Shown: positions 1 through 6,598 of the stretch, piece after piece
Layout: the number at the start of each line of letters is the position of its first letter
How positions within the stretch are numbered: position 1 is the stretch's first letter
Source of the DNA: JARRQB01 sp965368585
GTDB lineage: Bacteria; Pseudomonadota; Gammaproteobacteria; Chromatiales; Chromatiaceae
DNA: 18,805 bases
NCBI GenBank assembly: GCA_965368585.1
Contig: CBDUNM010000105.1
Coordinates: forward strand, 1 to 18,805
Direction: 5' to 3'
Made by a program: the position numbers and the translations under genes
Notes under the pieces: generated by a model
Databases searched by the model: none
What the model saw: only the letters and a program-made list of their open reading frames with translations
Told to the model about the DNA's origin: nothing

Positions 1-183
1 CCGCCAAGCTATCGTTCTGTAACGCCGCGTCCAACTGCTCGCGCGCTCGCGTTCCGAGTTTTTCCAGCCCGGCATCCAGCCAGAGCAGGGTATGCGTGAA
101 GCGAGTGGGTCGCTTCGATTTTCGGTGTGGTTCAGAAGGTGGCTTTCCAGCAAGCGGCGACGACCATGGGTTTGTTAGGCAAA
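1..183. other. Gene-poor left edge, no supported gene
   Basis: No reading frame here has a convincing start. On the minus strand one frame stays open from the right side to the window edge and would read ...RFTHTLLWLDAGLEKLGTR..., which has protein-like composition, but no ATG, GTG or TTG precedes it. It may be the remnant or edge of a neighbouring gene. It overlaps the hairpin-forming repeat at 98-116, so part of the open frame may just be repeat sequence. Confidence 0.4.
91..128 (+). repeat. Dispersed intergenic repeat, copy A
   Basis: This copy contains a perfect 7-bp inverted repeat, GAAGCGA (98-104) and TCGCTTC (110-116), around a GTGGG loop, followed by GATTTTCGG. The same core (GCGAGTGGGTCGC, then TTCG, then TTCGCGGCGGT) recurs in degenerate form near 903, 2055 and 14736. 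All copies lie between genes in the same orientation. It is probably a REP-like element, but no family is recognised. Confidence 0.5.
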
Positions 184-690
184 TCAGAAACGCTCGAGCA
201 TCGCTTTGCGATAAGAATCCGTCGTGACGGTGATCCCGAGACCCTCGATTCGCCGCTCCAACGCCCGAAGCTTTAGGCCGATGGTATCCATGGTGATGGT
301 GTTGTCATCAAGTTCATACAGCTGCTGGGAGCCGCGATAGAAGAAATACATGATCGTGATCGCGTCAGGATCGTTTTCTTCGACAAGCGGTTCGATTTTT
401 CTTTGCTTACGATAGATTTGGTTCAGTTGCTGCTTGAGATCCCAGACGTATACGACCTCGCGCAGATACGGGTGTTGTCGTAGCTTGATCAGCGTCAGCG
501 CGACCACAGCCGCACCGACGACTACACCTGCTAAATTCAGCCAAAAATGTGACTCGCCGGGCGTACCCAAAAGTGAGATCAGTAGTGTCGATGTGCCGAG
601 TGAAACGGTGGTAAGCACGACTACGATCGCAACGAATACGATCCTGAATCGCTTTCGATATAGAGACTTGTTGATGTCTTTCAACTGCAT
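184..690 (-). CDS. DUF3087-type small membrane protein
   Basis: A 168-residue protein with two hydrophobic segments, roughly residues 16-40 and 49-68, followed by a soluble C-terminal half rich in charged residues (LKQQLNQIYRKQRKIEPL, then a region with YFFYRGSQQLYELDDN). The architecture and the opening MQLKDINKSLYRKRFRIVF match what I know of the DUF3087 family of gammaproteobacteria, whose function is unknown. The two membrane segments suggest an inner-membrane location with a cytoplasmic tail. The ATG at 690 is preceded by AAGG at a usable distance. It stands alone, reading away from the RIO kinase. The family call comes from memory of the N-terminus; function is not assigned. Confidence 0.7.
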   Translation of the reverse strand: MQLKDINKSLYRKRFRIVFVAIVVVLTTVSLGTSTLLISLLGTPGESHFWLNLAGVVVGAAVVALTLIKLRQHPYLREVVYVWDLKQQLNQIYRKQRKIEPLVEENDPDAITIMYFFYRGSQQLYELDDNTITMDTIGLKLRALERRIEGLGITVTTDSYRKAMLERF

Positions 691-1094
691 ATGGAGCCTT
701 CATTCACTAGCGTCCGCTTGGCCCGTGAAGTCGCCAATGCGATACCTTATAACAGTCGCTTGGCGTTGCGCTCGTCCGCGATCGCGTTTTTATCGTCGAA
801 AAAACTTCGGGTCAAGGGGGGCTGGTGATTGCGAGAGAATTGAATGAGTTAAGTTTCGGGCAAAACCAAAGGCCTGCGCAAATGAGGGTGTTGCGAATGC
901 GCGGGGAGCGATTCGAACTCTCTTCGATTTTCGCGGCGGTTGGAACATCAATGACGCCCCGACCGCACGTTGGAGTGGGTCACTACGGCAAAGACAAGGA
1001 ATCGGGTGGACGGGCTCGTTCCTACTGCCCCGGTATGCCTCGACATGGGCGAACCCATATTGCACTGACTGGTTGGGTAGCCAACAGGACAGCG
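691..1094. other. 404-bp intergenic gap with repeat copy B
   Basis: This gap separates two minus-strand genes. No open frame in it has a convincing start, codon pattern or known motif. It contains the second copy of the dispersed repeat near 901-942. The promoter of the DUF3087 gene should lie in its left part (about 700-800), but no clear -35/-10 pair could be picked out. Confidence 0.5.
891..945 (+). repeat. Dispersed intergenic repeat, copy B (degenerate)
   Basis: GCGAATGC and GGGGAGCGA are followed by TCTTCGATTTTCGCGGCGGT. The 3' half matches copies C and D closely, while the 5' hairpin half is degraded. Alignment by eye with the other three copies is the only evidence. Confidence 0.5.
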
Positions 1095-1949
1095 CTATAG
1101 CCCTCGTGCTTCGCGCAGGCGTTCGAGCCGCTCCTGCTGTTCGGCTAATGCCGCTTTGATTTCCTGCATCACCGCATCCACGTCAGCGGCCTGCGCACTT
1201 TCCTCAAACTGGCCTGTCAGTTCGACATGGGGATGCAACTCGCCGTTGGCATACAGTGCCCAAATCTCCTTGGCATATTTGCTCTCCAGCAGCTCGGGCG
1301 CGAACTGGCCGTAATAGGCGGTCATGTTGTTTACGTCGCGCTCCAGCATCGCCTGCGCGTTGTTATTACCTGATGCGTCCACCGCCTGTGGCAGGTCGAT
1401 TATTACCGGGCCGAGATCATCCACCAATATATTGAACTCGGAAAGATCGCCGTGCACGACCCCGGCGCAGAGCATGCGCGTCACGTGTTTCATCACGGTG
1501 GCATGGTCTGCGAGCGCCTGTTCGGCGTTCATGGAAATATCGTTCAGACGTGGCGCTACGGCGCCTTCGGCGTCAGTGATCAATTCCATCAGCAACACGC
1601 CATCAAAGCAGCCATAGGGCCTCGGGACGCGTACACCTGCATTGGCAAGACGATAAAGGGCATCCACTTCGGCGTTCTGCCAGGTTTCTTCTCGCTGGTT
1701 GCGGCCGAACTTCGTACCTTTCTCCATGGCACGGGCACGGCGGCTGTTACGGCCCTTGCGGCCCTCCTGGTACTCAACGGCCTTTTTGAAGCTTCGCTTG
1801 TTCGCTTCCTTGTAGACCTTGGCGCAGTGAATATCGGTGCCACAGCGCACGACATAGACCGCGGCCTCTTTGCCGCTCATCAACTGGCTGATTACTTCAT
1901 CCACCAGACCTTCTTCAATCAGGGGCTGGATTCGTTTCGGTGTTTTCAT
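1095..1949 (-). CDS. RIO-family serine protein kinase
   Basis: A 284-residue atypical protein kinase of the RIO1-like bacterial group. The nucleotide-binding segment SGKEAAVYVV is at residues 25-34 with the AKVYK lysine at 44. The catalytic loop HGDLSEFN is at 166-173 and the metal-binding IDLPQAVD at 184-191, where RIO kinases carry DLPQ-like sequence in place of DFG. A basic stretch (KGRNSRRARAMEKGTKFGR) lies at 65-83, and the C-terminus is a charged helix (AALAEQQERLERLREARGL). All catalytic residues are present, so it is probably active in the cytoplasm; bacterial substrates are not established. It starts at ATG 1949 with no strong ribosome-binding site, but a CCCC/GGGG mini-hairpin (1961-1972) lies just upstream. 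It is monocistronic. Confidence 0.9.
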   Translation of the reverse strand: MKTPKRIQPLIEEGLVDEVISQLMSGKEAAVYVVRCGTDIHCAKVYKEANKRSFKKAVEYQEGRKGRNSRRARAMEKGTKFGRNQREETWQNAEVDALYRLANAGVRVPRPYGCFDGVLLMELITDAEGAVAPRLNDISMNAEQALADHATVMKHVTRMLCAGVVHGDLSEFNILVDDLGPVIIDLPQAVDASGNNNAQAMLERDVNNMTAYYGQFAPELLESKYAKEIWALYANGELHPHVELTGQFEESAQAADVDAVMQEIKAALAEQQERLERLREARGL

Positions 1950-2184
1950 ATGTCATTCTACCCCTACTGGGGAATGTAGTTAAACGGGTAGGGGGCAGGT
2001 AAACAGGGTCCGGGTGGGAATGCGGACGGGAATCAGGGCGTTGGGTCCTTCGCGGGAGCTATTTGAGGTCGCTTCGATATTCGCGGCAGTACGAAAGTGG
2101 ACTGCCTGCGAGGTGAAGCGAGGATCAATGGGGTCAGACGCGATAGATTGGCGGCGGTGTGCTAGCTTCCCCGAATGGCTCGGC
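1950..2184. other. Intergenic DNA with repeat copy C and a GGGGTCAGAC tag
   Basis: This stretch has no gene. It carries repeat copy C (about 2012-2082) and then the string AATGGGGTCAGACGCGATA near 2127-2145, next to the point where the GFA homology ends. From memory, GGGGTCAGAC-like strings are common at the borders of REP-associated transposase cassettes, so this may be a mobile-element scar. Confidence 0.4.
2012..2082 (+). repeat. Dispersed intergenic repeat, copy C
   Basis: GGTGGGAATGC near 2013 is followed after a variable spacer by GGGAGCTATTTGAGGTCGC, then TTCGATATTCGCGGCAGT. The GGTGGGAATGC leader is shared with copy D, where it is GGTGGGGAATGC near 14705. The right half agrees with copies A, B and D. 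The hairpin core is imperfect here. Confidence 0.5.
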
Positions 2185-2253
2185 CATCGCCGGCTCGCCG
2201 TCGGCCCGGTAGCGGACCGCGCCGCACAGGCATCCTCCTTTCGCATGGGGCAT
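2185..2253 (-). pseudogene. GFA/CENP-V-family enzyme, N-terminal fragment
   Basis: About 22 residues, MPHAKGGCLCGAVRYRADGE, match the N-terminus of the GFA family (glutathione-dependent formaldehyde-activating-like zinc enzymes). The GGCLCGAVRY signature carries the first zinc cysteines. The family then expects an HCxCxxC-type segment, but the frame here runs into unrelated sequence and stops at 2134. A GAGGGA sequence upstream of the ATG suggests it was once a translated gene. Loss of all remaining zinc ligands means the fragment cannot be functional. The frame is also open upstream of the ATG, which is probably chance. Confidence 0.7.
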
Positions 2254-2415
2254 GGCTGGTCCCTCTTGTTTCGATAACAGTTCAACAAATCGATCCCCGA
2301 TCCTGCTCGTTACGACCGGTGACTTTCCTGTGAGCGAAAAGTGCACCAATTTCTGCGAAGGACGGAGAACGCTGGAAAAACAGAGGGATACGTTGGCTGT
2401 TCCGGCATCGAAGGG

Positions 2416-2471
2416 GCGCGAGATCTGATGATCGACGAGATCTCACGCGTGGGATCCGCGAGATCTCGCGC
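2416..2471. repeat. Cluster of GAGATCT palindromes with an 11-bp inverted repeat
   Basis: GCGCGAGATCT (2416-2426) and its exact reverse complement AGATCTCGCGC (2461-2471) flank a third copy, GAGATCTC, at 2437-2444. Three AGATCT hexamers therefore occur within 56 bp. This lies just past the end of the sigma-54 activator remnant. A related string, CGAGATCTGATGAT, recurs at 9534-9547. It could be a protein-binding array, a hairpin, or a scar. No U-tract follows, so a simple terminator is unlikely. Confidence 0.5.
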
Positions 2472-2484
2472 GTTTGAGTTGCGT

Positions 2485-3408
2485 TCAGCGTTCGCTGTTG
2501 TCTATGCCGAGGGCCTTCATCTGCGAACGCGGCGTTGAGGGGTTGAGTTTGAGCATCGCGGCGGCGCCGCGGGCGCCCGAGATGCGCCACTGGCAGGCCT
2601 CGAGCGCGCGAATGATGTTGCTGCGCTGCAGCTCGAGGACGTTGCCGGGTCAATGGTAGGCGAGCAGGCGGGCAGCGTGTGCCCGATGCAGCCGCTTGTG
2701 CGGGCGGCCGAAGCGCTCCGCGGCACGCTCGGCGAAGCGCTCGGCGAGCAGCAGGATGCCGTTTCCCCGCGCCTTCAACGGCGGGAGCTCGATCGGGAAG
2801 ACGTTAAGGCGATAGAAATGGTCTTCGCGGAACTGGCCGTTTCGGACGGCATCGACAAGATTGCGGTTGGTGACGGCGATCACACGGACATCCACGCGGC
2901 TGGATTGCGACGACCCGACCGGTTCGAATTCGCCATCCTGCAAGACGCGCAGCAGCTTGGCCTGCAGCTCGAGCGGCAGGCCACCGATCTCGTCCAGCAG
3001 GATCGTGCCGCGGTCGGCGCGCAGGAAGCGGCCATCGCGATGCGAAGTCGCACCGGTGAACGCACCTTTGACGTGACCGAAGAACTCGCTCTCGACCAGG
3101 TCACGCGGTATCGCGGCACAGTTGACCGTCACCGGCGGCCTGCCCGCGCGCGGGCTGGCCTCGTGGATGGTGCGCGCAAAGACCTCCTTGCCGCTGCCGG
3201 TTTCGCCCAGCAGCAGGACCGTGGCCTCCGTGGCCGCGACCTGCGATGCCTTGGCGAGTGCCGCCTTGAATGCCCGGCTGCGGCCGACGACTTGTCCCCG
3301 CTGCTGCAGGATGTCGAGTGCGTCACGCAGTTGGTCGGCCTGCCGCTGCACAGCATCCGGATCTGCATCGTGGTCCGGTCTGCCGAAAAGACTCCCTGAC
3401 CCGGTGAG
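2485..3408 (-). pseudogene. Sigma-54-dependent activator (FhlA/NtrC type), truncated and interrupted
   Basis: The AAA+ core of an enhancer-binding protein is intact: Walker A GETGSGKE, the sigma-54-contacting GAFTGA loop, Walker B GTILLDEI, and FYRLNVFPIELPPL. The reading frame then hits TGA at 2650-2652, exactly where the conserved tryptophan of WPGNV belongs (TGG to TGA). In the same frame after that stop it continues PGNVLELQRSNIIRALEA... and on to NPSTPRSQMKALGI, the Fis-type DNA-binding helix-turn-helix, ending at TGA 2485-2487. The usual segment between NVREL and LQRSN is missing. At the other end no ATG is found before a stop near 3408 and no sensor (GAF/PAS/receiver) domain is present; the first possible start is GTG at 3351. 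The gene is therefore damaged three ways. It lies divergently from nirB, a natural place for that operon's regulator, but the target is inference. Confidence 0.85.
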
Positions 3409-3717
3409 CTATCTGCCCAGGTTGACCGCACTGTTGTGGTGCCGTGGGTGCGGTTTTCGTGCGTCGATCAGTGGGGCACGATGAAGCATGCCGCCTTAAC
3501 TCCCTAATAAATCGATAGAATATAACTCTGGCGCGGCCTGTGCATAGAAGGCCCTCGTGAGGTCGTAATCGTGGCCACGGCGTCGCGATTCGGAAGCAAC
3601 GTGGTCCTGGAAGGTCCGGCCGCAGCCGTGCCGGCTCCTGATGACCACCTCTCAACCGGTTAACGAAAGCCTGTCGGTCTGAGTTCCCGGCGCTTTCTTA
3701 GTGGAGTTGGTCGACGA
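3409..3717. other. Divergent regulator/nirB intergenic region
   Basis: About 310 bp between the broken activator and nirB hold no gene. The notable content is the sigma-54 promoter candidate at 3529-3544. The AT-rich patch just before it (about 3506-3527) contrasts with the GC-rich surroundings and could hold an upstream activator or IHF site. GGAG at 3703-3706 serves as the nirB ribosome-binding site. Confidence 0.5.
3529..3544 (+). promoter_or_regulatory. Candidate sigma-54 (-24/-12) promoter for nirB operon
   Basis: TGGCGCGGCCTGTGCA has the obligatory GG (3530-3531), exactly ten bases, then GC (3542-3543). It differs from the consensus TGGCACG-N4-TTGCA at one base in each half. It reads toward nirB, about 175 bp upstream of its start, which leaves a leader of roughly 160 nt. 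A sigma-54 activator remnant lies next to it on the opposite strand. A sequence match alone could be chance; the context raises confidence. Confidence 0.55.
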
Positions 3718-5507
3718 ATGAAACGAGAGAAGCTTGTATTGGTCGGCAACGGCATGGCGGGCGTGCGCACGCTGGAGAGGCGCAGACCGCGGAAATCACC
3801 GGCGAGGGACGCGTTCAGGGCGTGAAGTTTGCTGACGGTAGCGAGATCGAGGCCGACCTGGTGGTCATGGCCGTGGGGGCCCGCCCCAACATGACGCTGG
3901 CCAAGGACGCCGGAATCCACTGCGAGCGCGGCATCGTGGTCAACGACACCATGCAGACATTCGACCCGAAGATCTACGCGGTCGGAGAATGCGTGCAGCA
4001 TCGTGGCGAATGCTACGGCCTCGTCGCGCCACTGTTCGAGCAGGCCAAGGTCGCGGCCAACCACCCCTCGCAGATCGGCATCGCCCGCTACGCGGGCTCG
4101 GTGACCTCGACGAAACTGAAGGTCACCGGTATCGACCTGTTCTCGGCCGGCGAGTTCAATGAGGGCGAGGGCGACGAGACCCTGGTGCTGCAGGACCCGG
4201 CGAAGGGTGTCTACAAGCAGCTTGTGATCTGCGACGACCGGGTCAAGGGCGCGGTGCTGTACGGCGACACGATGGACGGCACCTGGTACTTCACGCTGCT
4301 GCGCGAGGGCACCGACATCTCGGCGTTCCGCGGCACCATCCTGTTCGGCCAGCACGACCTCGGCGACGCCGGTCACGGCGACGCCTCGGCCAGCGTCATG
4401 GCACTGCCGGACAGCGCCGAGATCTGCGGTTGCAATGGCGTGTGCAAGGGCGACATCGTCAACGTGATCGGCAAGAAGGGCCTGTTCACGCTCGAGGAGG
4501 TGCGCTCGCACACCAAGGCATCGGGCTCGCGCGGTTCATGCACCGGCCTGGTCGAGGCGATCCTCGCTGGCACCGTGGGCGAGGGCTACGACAAGGCGCC
4601 GAGCAAGAAGGGCATGTGCGGCTGCACCGAACACAGCCACGACCAGGTTATCGCCGCGATTCGGAAGGGCGAACTCAAGAGCATGCAGGCGGTGCGCGAC
4701 GCACTCGACTGGAAGACCCCGGACGGCTGCGCCAGCTGCCGTCCGGCACTTAACTACTATCTCCTGGCGAACTGGCCGGGCGAGTACCAGGACGATGCGC
4801 TGTCGCGCTTCATCAACGAGCGTGCCCACGGCAACATCCAGAAGGATGGCACTTACTCGGTGGTGCCGCGGATGTTCGGCCGCCTGTGCACGGCCAACGA
4901 CCTGCGCGCGATCGCCGATGTCTCCGACAAGTACCAGGTGCCCGAGATGAAGGTCACCGGCGGCCAGCGCATCGACCTGTTCGGGGTGAAGAAGGAAGAT
5001 CTGCCGGCGATGTGGAAGGACCTGTCGGATGCCGGGTTCGTTAGCGGCCACGCCTACGGCAAGGCGCTGCGCACGGTCAAGACGTGCGCCGGGAAGGCCT
5101 GGTGCCGCTTCGGCACGCAGAACTCGACCGGACTCGGAGTCAAGCTCGAGGAGCTGACCTGGGGCTCGTGGATGCCGCACAAATTCAAATTGGCGGTGTC
5201 GGGCTGCCCACGCAACTGCGCCGAGGCGACGATCAAGGACTTCGGCGTGGTCTGCGTCGACTCCGGCTACGAGCTGCACGTCGGCGGCAACGGCGGGATC
5301 AAGGACGAATGCCCGCATCGTAAAGGGCCGCTGTCGCAGGGCATCGTGCACGACACCACTGTCACCTGCCCGCTGCACAACTGGAAGATCGATCTGGCTA
5401 GCGGTGAAGCGAAGGCCCCGGACGAGGGCTGTTCGAACACCTACCCGGTCAAGGTCGAAAACGGCCGGGTTCTGCTCGGCCTGGCCGCGCAGGAGGCGGC
5501 AGCCTGA
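3718..5507 (+). pseudogene. nirB: Assimilatory nitrite reductase NirB-NirD, internally deleted and fused
   Basis: The start is canonical (GGAG, then ATG at 3718): MKREKLVLVGNGMAGVRTLE, the NirB FAD-binding N-terminus. Right after this (about 3772-3783) the sequence jumps to QTAEITGEG and GVKFADGSEI, a region normally some 200 residues further on, and the frame shifts, so the ATG frame ends within 40 codons. A long second frame (561 codons from 3822) carries the rest: VVMAVGARPN, IYAVGECVQHRG, the BFD-like [2Fe-2S] cysteines (CGCNGVC, CASC), the ferredoxin-like half-domain, and the siroheme/4Fe-4S cysteines CAGKAWC and CPRNC. Near 5300, at GGNGGIK, it passes directly and in frame into a Rieske domain, DECPHRKGPLSQG and CPLHNWKIDL, which belongs to NirD. 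The NirB tail and NirD head are thus missing. The intact enzyme reduces nitrite to ammonium with NAD(P)H in the cytoplasm. The product as written lacks most FAD/NAD-binding sequence. Confidence 0.88.
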
Positions 5508-5551
5508 GCCCGGGCGGCAGGCGAAAACGAATTCGATTCGACGACAAGGTG

Positions 5552-5572
5552 CCCGCTGGGTCAGTCAGCGGG
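5552..5572. other. Perfect hairpin between nirBD and the nitrite channel
   Basis: CCCGCTG (5552-5558) and CAGCGGG (5566-5572) form a 7-bp perfect stem around a 7-nt loop, about 90 nt before the channel gene. No U-tract follows, so it is more likely an RNA-processing or stability element than a terminator. Confidence 0.4.
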
Positions 5573-5661
5573 ATGACCGACTGCGCATGGCACGCGAATC
5601 AGTCGGCGAATCTTTGTCGCAGAGAATCTCACGAAACACTTCACAACGAGAGGAAACATTC

Positions 5662-6540
5662 ATGTCTTATCTGGAACCTAATGAGTTCGTGTCGAAGATG
5701 GTCGACCAGGGCGAGTCCAAGGTCTACATGTCGGCGAAGGACACCCTGATTCGTGCATTCATGGCCGGCGCGATACTCGCGCTCGCCGCAGCTTTCGCCA
5801 TCACCGTCGCCACCACGACCGGCTCGCCGCTGGTTGGGGCGCTACTGTTCCCGGTCGGATTCATTATGCTCTATCTGATGAAGTTCGATCTGTTGACAGG
5901 GGTGTTCACCCTGGTCCCACTGGCGCTGATCGACAGGCGGCCGGGCGTTACGGTCGGCGGAGTGTTGCGTAACTGGGGGCTGGTGTTTATCGGTAACTTC
6001 GCCGGCGCGATCACCGTGGCATTCATGATCTCGTTCATCCTGACCTATGGCTACAACACCGAAGGCGGTGCGATTGCGGAGAAGGTGAGCAAAATCGGTG
6101 AGTCGCGTACGCTCGGTTACATGGCGCATGGCGCCGACGGCTGGTTCACGATATTCATCCGCGGCATGCTGTGCAACTGGATGGTGTCGATGGGCGTTGT
6201 CGGCGCGATGATCTCGTCGTCCGCGACTGGCAAGATGGCCGCGATGTGGATGCCGATCATGCTGTTCTTCTTCATGGGCTTCGAGCACTCGATCGTGAAC
6301 ATGTTCCTGTTCCCGTTCTCGATGATCATGGGCGGCGACTTCACCTTCATGCAGTACATCGTCTGGAACGAGCTGCCGACCGTTCTGGGTAACCTGGTGG
6401 GCGGTTTCGCACTGGTCGGCCTGCCGCTGTACTTCACCCACGTTCGCACCAGCCAGGAGCGTATCCTGAAGCACCGCCCGGCCCCGCAGGCGCCCGCGCC
6501 CAACGGTGGCGCGTCGGACGCCGTACGCGTTGGTGCCTGA
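5662..6540 (+). CDS. Formate/nitrite-family anion channel (NirC/FocA-like)
   Basis: A 292-residue FNT-family inner-membrane protein; functional FNTs are pentameric channels. Six hydrophobic segments are visible, with family motifs in order: RAFMAGAILALAAAFA near residues 31-46, LLTGVFTL in the second broken helix, RNWGLVFIGNFAG, LCNWMVSMGV, and GFEHSIVNM. The last carries the central conserved histidine at residue 209. The start is ATG 5662 with AGAGGAA before it; the longer upstream frame has no such signal. The C-terminal tail is rich in Pro/Ala (RPAPQAPAPNGG) and probably cytoplasmic. Position after nirBD points to nitrite as substrate, but the family also passes formate and hydrosulfide, and the neighbouring cyanase leaves other small anions open. 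It appears intact, unlike the operon's nirB. Confidence 0.9.
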   Translation: MSYLEPNEFVSKMVDQGESKVYMSAKDTLIRAFMAGAILALAAAFAITVATTTGSPLVGALLFPVGFIMLYLMKFDLLTGVFTLVPLALIDRRPGVTVGGVLRNWGLVFIGNFAGAITVAFMISFILTYGYNTEGGAIAEKVSKIGESRTLGYMAHGADGWFTIFIRGMLCNWMVSMGVVGAMISSSATGKMAAMWMPIMLFFFMGFEHSIVNMFLFPFSMIMGGDFTFMQYIVWNELPTVLGNLVGGFALVGLPLYFTHVRTSQERILKHRPAPQAPAPNGGASDAVRVGA

Positions 6541-6560
6541 GTCGACGGGCGCCTGAGAAG

Positions 6561-6580
6561 CCGGCCCCGCTAGGGGTCGG
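6561..6580. terminator. Hairpin between channel and kinase genes
   Basis: CCGGCCCC (6561-6568) and GGGGTCGG (6573-6580) form an 8-bp stem with one G-U pair and a GCTA loop, followed by TTGCTT. The T-run is weak, so this may be a partial terminator or attenuator lowering expression of the downstream kinase and cyanase rather than a full stop. Confidence 0.45.
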
Positions 6581-6598
6581 TTGCTTCCTGCCAATCCA

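Noticed and set aside
434..847. Plus-strand open frame of 137 codons across the DUF3087 gene
   Set aside because: It is antisense to a gene with clear membrane segments and a good start; its Ser/Thr/Arg-rich product shows no motif.
2653..3399. Plus-strand 248-codon open frame
   Set aside because: It is the antisense shadow of the AAA+ activator remnant, whose Walker, GAFTGA and HTH motifs fix the true strand.
4536..5378. Minus-strand 280-codon open frame in nirB
   Set aside because: It is antisense to the siroheme and Rieske cysteine motifs; high GC makes such long shadow frames common.
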